DNA from: Anaeramoeba flamelloides | Lineage: Eukaryota; Metamonada; Anaeramoebidae | Assembly: GCA_027625915.1 (NCBI GenBank) | Contig: JANTQA010000060.1 | Location: forward strand, 4,092,001-4,156,000 | Direction of reading: 5' to 3' | DNA length: 64,000 bases | Part shown: positions 12,791 through 25,140 of the stretch, in pieces | How the letters are laid out: each line of letters opens with the position of its first letter | Numbering within the stretch: position 1 is the stretch's first letter | Position numbers and translations under genes: made by a program | Notes under the pieces: generated by a model | Told to the model about the DNA's origin: nothing | Seen by the model: the letters and a program-made list of their open reading frames with translations, nothing else | Database searches by the model: none

Positions 12791-13956
12791 TTATTTATTA
12801 TTCATTAAATGGATAATTTTCTCCAATTTTTCTTTATCATTTTTCAATTGTATGATTTCAAAAATTAAAGGATTATTTTCAATCGAGAAGTGATTAAAAT
12901 GTTTCGAATTTGAAAGCAAAAACACGGATATTTCTGATAGGAGATTATTTGATAGGTCTAACTCCTGGATCTCTTGAAGCTTGTTGAGCGAAGCGGGCAA
13001 CGATGTAATGAAGTTATTATTAAATTTATAATATGTGAGTTCCTTGAATTGGAATAAAAATGGGGGCAAAACGAAAAGACGATTATGATCCAGATATAAA
13101 GAATTTAATTTTTTCAATGAAAATAATTTTGGAGGCACCAGACTTATTCTGTTATGGGAAAGTATTAATTCTTTTAAATTGGTTAATTGGCAGATGAAAT
13201 TGGGAATTTCGTTAAATATATTATAAGACAGGTCTAAATTTTCCATCGAGAGACTATTTTTAAAATCAAAATCAATTCTTTCAATTCGGTTCCCTTTCAA
13301 GCTCAGGCTATGCAGATTAATTAATAATGAAAGCGATTTTGGTATCTGTGTGATTTTGCAATTTTCAAATTTTAAAGTTGATAATTTGGATAACAATGCA
13401 ATTTCATCTGGCAGATAATACAGTTTGCAGTCGTGTATCATCAAATTTGTTAAATTTGATAACATAAAAATACCTTCTGGTAAGCACCTAATACCAATAT
13501 CTACAAAGGTCAATCTTTCCAACGTTTCTTTAAAATGTTCGAAATTTATATATTTCTCATTGAGATGCTTTAAATTGCGAAATTCAATTTTATTTATTTT
13601 ACACAAGTTTATATCTGGATCAAACTCTGTAATTTCTGAAAACCTTTCACCAGAAATTAACAATGATTGGCTTAACCATTTTTCGTTATGATTGGAATTT
13701 TTTTTTTTTTCCTCAAGATAATTTATTAAATCTTGATTTTGCTTTTCTGATTTGTTTGTATTAAATATTTTTTGGAAAATTGAATTTATTAAATTTTGAC
13801 AATAAATTTTTCTTTCAGATTTAATATCAAAAATCATTTTATTTTTTTGATATAATTTTTGGGAATTAATGTTTAAATTAAGCTTTTTTAAAAAAAATTC
13901 CAATTCATTTTCATTTTCATTTTTTTTATCCTTTTTTTTTTTTATTAAATCATTGC

Positions 13957-14010
<54 letters not shown>

Positions 14011-15958
14011 TACTACTATTATTACTATTACTATTAACATTACCATTACCATTAGGTTTACTATTACCATTGACGTTTGTGCTGTTTATTTGAAGTTTCA
14101 TATTGTCTATTGTCTGGATTGAGTTTTCATTTTCATTATTACAAATAATTTTGTTATCATTTCCAACATTTTGATTTATTTCTTTTGGATTATAATTATT
14201 CTTGATCTTATGATTATTTTGATTCTGATTGTCGGTTTCATTCTTTAATATGCTACTTGATTTGTCTTCATATTGAATCCTCTCACTTTGACTTGTTTTG
14301 ATATAATTTTTTGAAAATTTGATCCAAAAAGGATTTTTTACTATTTTTAAATATTCAAGATTTTTCAATAAGGGGAATATTTGCCAGGGTATTTCTTCAA
14401 TTAAATTTTTTGTAATATTTAATTTCCTTAGAAATTGTAATTTGCCAATCTGTGGTGAAACCTTTTTTAATAAATTATTATTTAAAAGTAAACTCGTTAA
14501 TTTGGATTGGGAATTGAAAGACGAATGTTTCTTACAATTAATAATTGAGTTTTTTGAGAGATTTAATTCAACTAAATTGATTAATTTCTCTAAATGTTTG
14601 GGGAAATTGGATAAATAATTTTGAGAAATATTCAAATCAGTAATTGATGTTGGTAAAAAATTTGCACAAAACATTTGAAAATAGTTTTTGGAAAAATTTA
14701 GTGATTTCAATTTCGATAGTGTTGTAAAGTCTGTGTCTAAAATCAAATCCAGCTGGTTATCATGAAGAGACAAAATTTCTAAATTTGGCAACAAAGAAAT
14801 GTTTTTTAAAGAGTGTGGGTTCTTAAAGGAACAGTGCTCTAAATATAATTTCTTTAATGGTCGACTAAGTTTTCTGATCTTTGTGGGGATGGTTATTAAA
14901 TCATTGTTTGACAAGTTTAATGTATGCAATTTTGTTAAAACAAAAATTGAAGAGGGGATTTTCTCGAGAAAGCATCCTCTTAAAGACAAGACTTTTAATT
15001 GCTTTAATTTCTGCAGGGCATCGATTTCACTTTCTGGAAACTTGAAGTCGTTTATATTTAATTCAATTAATGTCGAAAAGTGCCATAAATTGGATGGTAA
15101 ATTTTTAATTGAAGATCTATTGAAATTTAAATGAAACTTTGTTTCTTTATTTTGAATCGATTCTTGGATTTGGTGATAAACCCAATTCTTTTTTCCATTT
15201 CCTTTTTCCATTTCTTTGTTTTTTTCAATTTCAATTTCAATTTCTTTGGATCTTTTGTTGTTGTTTTCTTTATCATTTTCTTTTTCATTAATTTTTTCAT
15301 GATCCTTTCCTTTTCGTTTTCCTTTTCCGATCCATTTCCCTTTCCCTTTCCCCTTTCCTTTTCCTTTTCCTTTTTCTTTTCCTTTTCCTTTTTCTTTTGC
15401 TTTTTCTTTTTCTTTTTCTTTTTCTTTTTCCAATTTTTTTTTCATTTTTTTCTCATTAAATGATGTCCATCTCTTCATTTCAAATCTCTTTTTTTTAACA
15501 TACTTTAAAGTTTGTATGTTTTTTTTGGGTGCTGTTTTCTTTTCTTCATCTTTTTGTAATTTCAATTGTGATTCCAACAGATTTGGATTATAATTATTGC
15601 AATTTTCAGATTCATTAAAAAATTGAAAGATTGAAATGTCTTCATTGACCTCTGCAGTTGGCTTTTTTAAATCTTTTAACACCTTTTGCAGGTTCGCTAG
15701 CCATTTGTTTCTTGTTGTCTCATCACTACTTTCAAAAAGGGTTTTGTTCCCGTTGATGTCTATAAAATAAAAAAATGGTGCTGTAGCGCTGTGAACATCA
15801 ACAATATCAATTAATTGTATGAAGCGATCACTAAAACGATCGCTTTCGCTATAATACGAATGAAGCGTTGTTGGCGTTAATTCATAAAACCTTCGGTTCC
15901 ATTGTTTAATATAAGGACCAGTTTTATTTAAATAGCCAGAATGAACAATTTTGCTCAT
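12791..15958 (-). CDS. PH domain plus two leucine-rich-repeat blocks, Asn-rich protein
   Basis: Single open frame of 1055 residues, starting at the ATG at 15958 (MSKIVHSGYLNKTG) because it begins exactly at the PH fold; the in-frame ATG at 15997 is a less likely alternative. Residues 4-99 form a PH domain (GYLNK, WNRRFYEL, closing Trp in NKWLANLQ). About 150-270 is a highly charged KE then KG repeat. About 276-541 and 813-1043 are two blocks of leucine-rich repeats with the LxxLxLxxNxL pattern. They are separated by an Asn-rich linker with a pure Asn run near residue 657, encoded by an ATT/TTA microsatellite at about 13960-14010. PH domains bind phosphoinositides and LRRs bind proteins, so a membrane-recruited scaffold is the likely role. 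No kinase, GTPase or phosphatase domain is seen. No transmembrane segment. The stop is TAA. Confidence 0.9.
13952..14050. repeat. ATT trinucleotide microsatellite inside the PH-LRR gene
   Basis: A run of ATT/TTA triplets, read as AAT on the coding strand, encodes the pure Asn stretch and grades into mixed Asn/Ser/Gly codons. Trinucleotide periodicity keeps the frame. Length is likely polymorphic between strains. Confidence 0.85.
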
Positions 15959-16359
15959 AGTAAGAGTTTTGGAAAAAAATAATGTTTTGACAATCATAGC
16001 CCAATATTCATCTTTGAAATAAAAAATGCACGAGTGGTTATTAGTACATTGAAACAATACCCCCTCAGTTTAATTCTGGGAATTTAAAGTGTTTTAAGGG
16101 ATTTTAAAGTGCCTAAAAACCCTTGATGAAAGAAGAGTTCTCAAATTGAAAAAAAAAGTATTAACTTTGTTTTTGACACAGAAATTAAGGTTATAGTTCT
16201 GAAAAAAATATTTAGCATGGACACAATCGACAACTAGTTTTTTGGGTATTAATATTAGGAAAATTAATTGTGAAATTAAAATTATTTATATTCAAAAATC
16301 CTTTTTCTAAGAATTTAATTGTTTCTGAAACTTAGTAATAAACGGTTCTAAAGTTCTTT

Positions 16360-16600
16360 AAAGTGAAGGTATCTATAGAACAATCATAACATTGTTTGAT
16401 AATTCAAGTAGATCTACTTAATTTGAAAAACAATTGAGTTTGTAGAGGTTTGCAAGGAGTTTGGATAATCATATTTAATAGTCTTGTTTTTTGATTAATT
16501 AAATATTGTTTTTAACAAGTTTAATTTAATTAATCATCATTCTAATAAGCAATGAGTTATAATTTTAAAATTTTGATTCTGAAAAAAAAAAAAGATTTAT
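16360..16600 (+). repeat. Direct repeat shared with 8040-8260
   Basis: Second copy of the repeat at 8.04-8.26 kb, same orientation, with the blocks AAGTAGATCTACTT and TTTAATTAATCATCATTC. It lies just upstream of the PH-LRR gene start. Confidence 0.6.
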
Positions 16601-16862
16601 TCAGCAATTATTTGGATCTGAAATAACACTTTTCCGAAATTTAACACTAAAAAAACTTGTCAGGAAACATAATCATTTCCATTATTTTAATCACTACTAT
16701 AATTTACTTCTCCTCTTTCAGCTTTTTTGAATTATTTAATAACCATGGTTTTAAATCTTGTTTTTTTGATGTCAAGGTATTACATTTTATGAAATAAAGC
16801 TCTACAAAATTAATAACTAAAAAGAAATCGTTGAAGGTTTATAATCAATGAAATTAAAAAGA

Positions 16863-17403
16863 ATAAACCAAAATTCCAAAATTTTCCACACAGTTAAAAC
16901 AGTTCAAACAATTACAATAATTCAATTTCATTCAAATTAGAAATAATTTTGATTTTTGAAAAATATGAAAACCAATTTTTCGTCTTTTAGTTTTTGTTTT
17001 CATTTCATTTTTTGAATTACGTAACTTGTTTCGTGCAATCAAAATTTTTTTTTCAACAATTGATATTAGGTTAAAATCAAGCTGTTCCACTTTGAATAAC
17101 TCAAATAAAATTAGTTGGTAGTATCTAACCCTTTGATCGATCAATATTCCTAATCGAATTTAAACAAATTTAGCAATCCATTTTTTTGTTTTGCTCTCTC
17201 CAAAAATTTTAACCCACCCTTGATTTATTTGTATTGAAAATTATTTATGTTTTTTTTTTTGTTAGTATTGTAATTTATAAACAATTGTTAACATTTCTAT
17301 TAGTAAATGGTTCTAATTTGGTATTTCTTCTTGAATTGATTAAATAAGTTTTTTTTTCACAAATCAAATTTTGGTGTGTTAAAAAATTTGAATTGAGGTT
17401 TAG
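16863..17403 (+). mobile_element. MITE family M2, copy 3
   Basis: Starts ATAAACCAAAATTCCAAAA and ends TTTTGGTGTGTTAAAAAATT. Body blocks match 11895-12484 throughout. It abuts the left end of the M3 element that follows, forming with copy 4 an inverted pair about 280 bp apart. Confidence 0.65.
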
Positions 17404-18485
17404 ATTATCTCATATCTGGTGTTACCACTTGTTAATTTGGTTCTTTGTTGATTAATATTCAACTTGATATCAATTTTAATAGTTGCCCAAAAAGGTAATT
17501 TTAATCAATTTATTTATTTTTTTTTCTGAAATCCAAAATTTTGGGTGTAATTCAAATAGATTGGTAGGTTTTTAAAAATGTGATTTGTGATTTTTGGTTG
17601 TCAATTTTTAATTTTGTTTTTGAATTATTTGCTGATTTTAAAAATTATTTTTAATTTTTTTTGATAATTGAGTAAAAGGGAAATAAATAAACCCCATTCC
17701 AAAAATTTGAACATCACAGACATACCCAAAATCAAAAATAGGCAAAAAAAAAAACCCAATTTATGGTATTTTTTCAAACATTAAAATAAAAAACAATTGA
17801 GTAACCATGGTATAAATGTTTTTACAATTAATCTTTTTAATCCAAATAAAAAATTACTATGAAACTCAAAATGAAAAAATGGTGTGTCCAAAAAAAAAAA
17901 TGAAACTGGATGAATAAATAATTTGTACAGGTATATTATTGTTGAAATTTAAACCAACAATTTTTGATCGATCAAATGATAAGATAGTTTTAACCAATTG
18001 TATGTGATTTTTCCATTTAACAAACTCAACACTAACCTTCTATCAATAATTGATTAAAAATTCCAGATCTAATGAAATAGATTATGTAAATGGAAAAAAG
18101 AGAAAAGAAAACAAAATAAAAAAGTCAAAAAATGAAATATTTTGTAAAATCAAAAAGATTTCCAAATTGAATTTAAAGTGCAATATTGTTATTCTTTCCA
18201 CTGTATAAACTGTGTCCAAATTTTTGGAATTTAGTTTATTTAAGTTGACAATCAAAAAATCAACATTTGTTCTTAAGTACCTTACAATATATTAGTTTTA
18301 CACTTTACAATTCAGATTTCGAAAAAAAAAAATATTAATTGAAAAAAGAGCCTTTTTGGGACACTATTAAAATTCATATCAAGTTGAAGATTAATAAGCT
18401 AAGAACCAAATTAACAAGCCATACGACCTTATACGAGACAATCTTTTTTTTTTCAAATTCCATTGATTATAAACCTTAAATATAC
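17404..18485. mobile_element. M3 element interrupted by a nested M2 copy
   Basis: Left part 17404-17686 and right part 18241-18485 are the two inverted halves of one element: CTTGTTAATTTGGTTCTT on the left returns inverted as AAGAACCAAATTAACAAG on the right. The uninterrupted relative at 54630-55196 has the same ends. Removing the 554-bp M2 copy gives about 530 bp, close to the 567 bp of the intact relative. M3 therefore inserted first and M2 later. Confidence 0.7.
17687..18240 (-). mobile_element. MITE family M2, copy 4 (nested inside M3)
   Basis: Both ends are well preserved: AATAAACCCCATTCCAAAAA on the left, and inverted TTTTTGGAATTTAGTTTATT on the right. Internal blocks GATCGATCAAATGATAAG and ATTGATTAAAAATTCCAGATC are shared with copies 1 and 5. 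Confidence 0.75.
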
Positions 18486-18870
18486 AGAAGTGTAAATATG
18501 GAATGTTGTAATAAAAATAGAGTTTTTGCAATTTTAGTGATAAATAAAGAGTTTCGTCTATTTCATTCAAATTTTGATAATAATAAACAAACAATTGTTT
18601 TAATTTTTGAGTTTGAATGGATTAACAATATAATATCGTTTGGTGAGCACCAATACATTATTTGGAAATGGATTTTTTTTTATAATTGATATTTTGTTAT
18701 TTGCCAAAATAATTTTTTGATTTAAATTATTATTAGTTTATTGAGATAATCAGATATTAACTTTACTATTACCAGAATTTGGATAAATGGATGTAATTCT
18801 ATTTATCTCTAAAATTGTAAAAACTCTATTTTTTTACAACATTCCATATTTATACTCAGGTTATTCATTT
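18485..18870. mobile_element. TIR element of about 385 bp
   Basis: The left arm includes TAAATATGGAATGTTGTAA and AATAGAGTTTTTGCAATTTT; the right arm near 18795-18860 is its inverse with few changes (arms about 65 bp). No gene inside beyond short unsupported frames. Non-autonomous DNA transposon by layout. It directly follows the M3 right end. Confidence 0.65.
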
Positions 18871-19619
18871 TAACTGATTTTAATACTGATAAATTCAAAA
18901 AAATACAAAAAACTTTTTATTTCAATTCCCCTTTTACAAAATTTTGATAACTCAATTTCCTTATCATTTCATCTCAAAGAAATTTTCAAAGATCAATTGA
19001 TTTTCCAAACTTTTTTTGCTTTTAAACCAATAAAATCTTTGTTCGAAGTGATTGTAAAATCTTTAAAAAAAGGGAAATTGAAATAAAAATTTAAAACTTT
19101 TTTTTTTGAATTTCTCAGTTCTAATAATTTTTTGTATATAGTATTGATATTTAAAAATAATAATGTCTAATCTTAAAATTTTTTAGAAATTTTATAATAT
19201 TTGTGAATAAAATAAAGGATCAATTTTTTCTGCTCTTTAAGAGTTCCGTATTTGATTTATTTTTATTGTATTTTTAAAATAAGATTCAAGTTTCAATGTT
19301 ATTTTGTTTAGATAAATTTTTGAGAATTAGCAAAAACTGAAGATTTCGTTAAAATAAAAGGTTTTTGTTTGAAAAAAAAAAAAAATTTGCAAACTAAAAA
19401 TTAAAATAAAGAACCAAAGACCAATTCTAAAATAGGGAAATTAATAAATAAAGCTTGATAAACAAAAAGAGTGTGGAATATAAAAATAAATTGAATATTA
19501 TTATATATTAAGAAACTGTATTTTCAGAACTGTGTTTAATTGTTTAATATTGTGTGTTTTGTGCTATTTTCTGTATTACTGGTTTAGTAAATCTCAGAAA
19601 TTTTTATTAAGATCTAAGA

Positions 19620-21140
19620 AGTAAAAAATGACATTTTTTGCATAAATTTTAATCTCCTCATATCTCAATATGGTAAAGAAGGTTGCAAAAAAACAGCTTT
19701 TTGAGAAAATTTCAATTTAGGTGAAAGTAGTAAACCTTACACCTTGTTTGGGAGTTTCTTGTATTTGGTTTTGGACTCTGAGTTAAGTTGAGAAGGTTTG
19801 TTATTTTCACCTAAAAGGTCAAAACTGAGAAAATTGGGAATTATGGATGATCAGTTGTTTGTAATTCTAAACCAAAGAGATTTTATGAAGAATGGCCACA
19901 ATAATTGGTTTGTAGTTGTATTAAATCCATTAAAATCCACAATTCCCAATATAGAAAGATCATTTTTTCAAAACTGATATAAATTTATTTTTTAAAAACA
20001 AAAACTGACTTATTGTTGCAAACTTAATTTCCAAAAGATCCAAAAATGAAAAATTCTTGAAATTCTTTCCCATCCAAAACCTAAACCAAATTTATCTTGA
20101 TACAACACAATTGAGTTTTGGGAGAAACAATCCAAAAAAAAAAAATTTAATCAAAAAAGAGCATTAAAAATGTTCAATACATTTGGCATTGATCGTGTTC
20201 TTTCACAATTCGAGGAGAAGTACTCGTCTTAGTCGTGGTAAGGAGATTTAATTCAAGGAAAAAGAAAAAGAACAAAAGCCAATAAGCCAAAATCACAACA
20301 CCTTTGTAATAATTAATATGTTCGTTCCATTACTACCATGAAAATTTATAAGACACTGGAATTGATTTTCTATTCTAAAAATTTATTTTGTATAACAAAA
20401 CGTGAAAGGGTTATTAAAGCTCATCATAAACCATAAAATTTATAATACAAGATTCAAAATTAGTTATCAATTTTTTTGTTTTCTTTGGTTTTTGGGGATT
20501 GGCAAACAAATTCCTTAAAAGATTTACATTAGTTTAGATCTTCGATTTCCAAAAATTGTTAAAATCTCAGCTTTTCAAAATTTAAAAACAAAGATTGAAA
20601 AATACAATCCCGTTTCTGTGAGTTTATGTGATTTCTGTGATTTCAATTCTTGAGAAAATTTAATTTTTTTCTTGGCTTTTAAAAAAATAACTTTAATAAA
20701 AGTAAGAGAAGTTGAAAATTTTATCTTATGATTGAAATTGAATTTTCTATTTCAAAAAACACCACTTTATCATAGAAAACCAATTTCTATGTCTTATAAA
20801 TTTTCACACTCAGGTTGGAACAGATTAATTGTCTGTAGAGACAATGTAACAATTCAAAGTCACTGAATGAAATTTTGATCATTGATAATACGATCATTTA
20901 GCTTTAAAGTTTTTTATTGAGAAGTGAATTTAATGTTAAAAAACGTGATTATTTTAAATTTATCATTTTAGCGTTCCTTAACAAGGTGTTCAAGTTCAGG
21001 TATCTCAAAATTTCTTCGTGAAATTTCTATTTAAAAAAAAAATAAGAAAAAGGATTTTTTTGATCCAAATTGGAGAATATTTACAAGATCTTAACTTCAT
21101 GTTTTTTAATGAGATTAGATAACTAAGTGTTGAGACAAAC
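19620..21140 (+). repeat. Dispersed repeat R, copy B
   Basis: Plus-oriented copy matching 1265-2860 (reverse) and 44780-46010. Diagnostic blocks: AAAGAAGGTTGCAAAAAAAC near 19675, TTTTTCAAAACTGATATAAA near 19964, ATTCGAGGAG near 20210 and CCTTAACAAGGTGTTCAAG near 20975. No conserved open frame. Confidence 0.7.
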
Positions 21141-21169
21141 AAACCAATTGCAAACCTTAATTCTTAAAT

Positions 21170-21350
21170 CGTATAAAATTTCAGCTGATATACTTTAATT
21201 TCAATTCTGGAATATTAGTTCATCTAGGATTCTTATCTCGCACAATATATCTATAATTACAAAATTGAGCCAAGAACGAGATAAATAAAAAAATATCACC
21301 AATTTCAAGAGACGATTTTAAGACTAATGGACCTAGGTTTTTTTGGAAAT
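21170..21350 (+). repeat. Repeat shared with 37690-37870
   Basis: The sequence from TTTCAGCTGATATACTTTA through the AATATATC and GATAAATAAA blocks to a degenerate CAAGAG block matches 37.69-37.87 kb in the same orientation. Fragment of an unidentified dispersed repeat. Confidence 0.55.
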
Positions 21351-21979
21351 TTTTTAATAAAGAATTAATTTTACAAAATTTTATATTTTATTTTATTCTT
21401 ACAAATACTTTCCGAATTATTAAAATAAAAATGACAGGACTACTATTTCTTCAAAATATTAATTTAAAGGAGTTTGATAGTAAAAATAATCCCATTCACC
21501 AATCTCTAAAAAAAATCCAATAATTTTTATTCGTAGAGATCTGAAATAGTTCCATTTTTATATACAAAGTTAATTTCAACTCCCTCGAAATCATTTTGAG
21601 TCTTTTATTTAACAAAAATTTGATTTTTAAATTTATTTATCAAAGACTATAAAATTTTTAAAATTAAAGTAATTTTTGAAAAATTTTAAAAGTCAAAATG
21701 AAAATAAACAATATAAAAAGACAGACAATCAAAACAATTTCAAAAACTCAAAATAGAAAACATCAACTATAACAATATAAATCTTTAAATATTGCTTTAG
21801 TTCTGGAATATTTCAAAGATAAGAGGAATTATCATCTCACAAAGAAACACTAAAAATTGAAAATGGGAGGATGAATTAGTTGGTTTGGTTTAAAATGAGT
21901 TCCCTACTTTAATTAACAACCCATTAAAGAAGAAAAACCCACTCAAACATTCTTTGTATTATTGTACTAGTCTCTATTA

Positions 21980-22175
21980 AAGTCAGTTCCACTTTTAAGG
22001 TACAACTTTCAACGAAATCTAAGGCCCTAAAAAATCTCTAATTAAGGCACAAAATTTGGAATTCATTTTTTTTACAATTAATTTTACTAGAATATGAATT
22101 CTGTGCCTTAATTTGAGATTTTTATTGTGCCTTAAATTTCGTTGAAAGTTTGTTGCTTAAAAGTGGAACTGACTT
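21980..22175. mobile_element. Palindromic MITE family M1, copy 1 (196 bp, TA target)
   Basis: Near-perfect palindrome with ends AAGTCAGTTCCACTTTTAAG and its inverse, flanked by TA on both sides (21978-21979 and 22176-22177). Arms include TTTCAACGAAATCTAAGG and AAATCTCTAATTAAGGCAC. TA duplication and CAGT-type ends are the hallmarks of Tc1/mariner-derived MITEs. More diverged than the two copies at 32 kb. Confidence 0.85.
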
Positions 22176-22904
22176 TAATTTTTTTTATGTAAATTTAATA
22201 GAGATTTAGATTTTTTTGCCAATTACTTAGATTTGAAATCAAAGTGCAAAACTTCTTCGTATAGTAATGAAATCTCGATAAATGACATTCATTAAATTTA
22301 TTTATTGTTTTTATATAAATAAAAAATTTTTGCATTTTACACTTTTTTGAAAGTTTCTTTTTTTCAACTTTTCGCAAAAATACAAAAAATAAAAAAAAAA
22401 ATATGAGCAAAAAAGCAAAACTTTGTTATGTTTTGGAAGACGTATAAAAAAATAGTTTGAAAAATAAACCTGAAAATGTTTTTTTTTGATTTGCCTGAAA
22501 AGCAGTTTGTTTCGAAAAAAATATGCAATTTATGCTTTACTCTAAATAAAAGATTTGTTTGTTTTCTTGTAAAATTCTTTTTTTTTCATGAATCTGCTTT
22601 TTTAGTTTATACCCTTTTGTTTTTGTCAAATTTGAAGTTTTAAAAAGTTGTCCCAAATTACCATTCCAAAAGTATTTGTTAGTGTTAAAAAAAAAAAAAA
22701 AATCAGAACTATTTTTGATAAAAAGTAATTATTGAGAAAGCAATTTAAGTTCTTTACAGAGTCGTTTTGGATGAACAGAAGTGAAAGAGAGAATATTCAC
22801 TCGTTTTCAATTATTATTTGTTTTTCAAACGAGAATAAATATTAATTTTGTGAAAACAATTAAATCCAAAATTAATCAAAAAATTCTCATCCGTTAAAGA
22901 TTAT

Positions 22905-23100
22905 TTTTTGAAAAAAATTTTTCAAAATTCATTGTTTTTGACTAATTATATTATTTTAATAAAACAATGAACGAAAAGTTCTAACATTGAAAAAACCTGT
23001 TTTTTTATCAATTTTAAACATATTTCCAGATAAGGATTCCTTATTTAGAAATTGGTCAAAAAAAAAATTAATAGAGACCAAATCCTTAAAAGAAAATATT
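22905..23100 (+). repeat. Repeat related to the foldback at 53834-54008
   Basis: Shares the palindromic core AAGGATTCCTTAT and the flanking AAATTGGTCAAAAAAA and AATAGAGACCAAATCC blocks with the 53.8-54.0 kb element, in inverted order. One arm only is preserved. Confidence 0.5.
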
Positions 23101-23434
23101 CACCAAGATATTTGACCTTGAAAAAAAACTCTAACTCAAGAATTAAAATAAATCACCAAAGGCCTAAAATTCTACAATTGAGGAAAATTATCAAATTAAA
23201 ACTTGATTACAGAATGTAGTAATTTTGCAATTTCACAGGATAATTCCAAAATCTTCAAATAAAATCGTTTTTCCTAATGCCGAATGAAAATATTGTTCCA
23301 CCTTATTTTGAAACCAATAATATCTTGAATAAAATTTCAAAATCAAAATCTTTTCAACATTTCGTATTTTCATTTTTTTTCTAAATAACTTCTTTTTACT
23401 TTTGCAACCAAAAAAATCTGACACACACCCTAAA

Positions 23435-23687
23435 ATGAACAATTCAAATAACTCTCAAAAGAAAAAACAAAAAAGCCAAGATCCTAAAAGATTAAAAGAC
23501 ATACGAATTCCTGTTGAACCACAGATCCCTCAATGCGAAGTTTGTGAAGAAAAAAAAGCAGACTTTTATTGCACCAAATGTGAAGTTCATTATTGCAAAG
23601 CATGTGAATCAGAATTACATACTTCTTCGTTCTTGAAGAAAAGTCATAAGGAATTCGTCTCCAAAGAACCTTATGTTTCACGAGAGA
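23435..23687 (+). CDS. TRIM-like gene, exon 1: first B-box zinc finger
   Basis: Starts at the ATG at 23435 (MNNSNNSQKKKQKSQ); the frame is open a little further upstream but without an ATG. 84 codons plus one base end before the donor GTAATT, the same donor hexamer as in the DJ-1 gene. Residues 34-71 form a B-box-type zinc finger: CEVC, then YCTKC, YCKAC, and two His (34, 37, 46, 49, 54, 57, 62, 71). This is the first half of a TRIM-like arrangement whose second half lies at 28591-29780 in the matching phase. Without splicing the frame runs into T-rich sequence and stops at 23764, giving a non-domain tail, so an intron is favoured. A nearer acceptor (CAAAG at about 23757) would give only a few more residues before a stop. 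Confidence 0.75.
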
Positions 23688-24586
23688 GTAATTTTTTTTT
23701 TCTTTTTCAATTTTTTGTAATTTTTTTTTTTTCTTTTTTTTCAATTTTTTTTCAAAGATTTTAAAGAACAAGAGTTTTAAAATGAATAGACTCTGGTTAT
23801 TTCGCGATTTTTAGGCAACTTATTTCTTCTAAAGATCCCAAAAAATCTAAAAGTTTTTTATCAAAACTTTCAATTCTTGTTGGTGATTTTTACTCTTAAG
23901 TGACTAGCTTTGGTAATAAGGCGAAGTCTAAAATTAAGGTGTATTATTGTAAGTGAAGAGAAATTATTTTCATTTGGAATGATTCGAATTTCCAGAAACT
24001 GACTCTTTTTCTGAAAGTAAAAAAGAGTGATCTCATCAATTAAAAAAGATAATTGTATTTCGTGAAACAAAAAAATTAAAAAATCAAAATGAATTCTTCA
24101 GAAATAATCTTCATTTGAATACAAATTGAAAATACAACTTCACAATCGACATGTTTTTACTTCCCAAAAGTTCTGTTTTGATTTCAAAAGATTTGTTCTG
24201 GAAAATCTAAGATATTTTACAAAAACACTAGAAATACAAAATATTTTCACCTAACAGCTAAAGAAATAATTATAAACCAAAAACAAAAAAGAGGAGCTCA
24301 ATAGATTTCTTGTATTTAATAAAAAGGGATCAAATTATTCTTCTTTTTTTAGTTGGGATTATGATATTTTATTACAAAAAAAAATCCATTCTTATTAAGA
24401 TGATTAAAAGGTTGAAAGGATTTATTTGTGACTTATTTGAATTGCTTTTTTGATTCACTACTGAAGGAGATCCAATCTTTTCAAAACAATTATCACAATC
24501 AGCATCACATAAATATTAGTTGTGCTTTGTTTTGGCTTTTTGTTTTATTTTTCTTCTTCTTTCTTCTTGTTTTTTATTTTGAACTA

Positions 24587-25140
24587 AACAATATTCCAAA
24601 AATTTGGAAACAGTTTAAACAGTTGAAAGAATAACAATACTCCACTTTAAATATAATTTGGAAAGAATTTTTATTTTACAAATAACTATTTCATTTTTTG
24701 TCTTTTTTTGTTTTGTTTTCATTTGCTTTTTTCCATTTACGTAATCTGTTTCGTTAGATCTGGTAAATTTTTAATCGATGGTTGATAGAAGGTGGGTGTT
24801 GAGTTTTTTAAATTGGAAAACCACATACAATAGGTAGATACTATCTTAATATTTGATCGATCAACAATTGTTGGTGAAATTTCAACATATTTACCAATAC
24901 AAATTATTTGTTCAGCTTGTTTTATTTCGGCTCATTTCCTTATTTTGGACAGATAGATTTTGATTTTTTGGTTTGATCTTTTTTTCTTTTATTTGGATTA
25001 AAAGGATTACTTATTAAAACATTAATACTGAGTAACTTAAATGTGGTTTTATATTAGGTTTGGAAAAATATAATAAATTGACTTTTATTTTGTCTATTTT
25101 TGATTTTGGGTGTGTCCAAATTTTTGGACTGGAGTTTATT
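24587..25140 (+). mobile_element. MITE family M2, copy 5
   Basis: Best preserved copy: ends ATTCCAAAAATTTGGAAAC and TGTCCAAATTTTTGGACTGG, mutually inverted. The body contains CGTAATCTGTTTCGTTAGAT and TGATCGATCAACAATTG. It lies inside the putative TRIM-like intron. Confidence 0.75.

Larger units (their letters stand above)
15959..23434. other. Gene-free intergenic region between two divergent genes
   Basis: Separates the start of the minus-strand PH-LRR gene from the start of the plus-strand B-box gene, so both promoters must lie within it, but no promoter motif is recognisable. Contents are repeats listed separately (16.36, 16.86, 17.4-18.5, 18.5-18.9, 19.6-21.1, 21.2, 21.98 and 23.0 kb). 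The stretches 18.9-19.6, 21.35-21.95 and 22.2-22.9 kb show only AT-rich sequence. Confidence 0.65.

Noticed and set aside
13869-14093. Plus-strand poly-Leu frame
   Set aside because: Complement of the Asn-coding triplet repeat in the PH-LRR gene, so an artefact of the microsatellite.
15131-15463. Plus-strand Phe/Ser/Pro frame of 110 codons
   Set aside because: Shadow of the KE/KG repeats on the opposite, well-supported coding strand.
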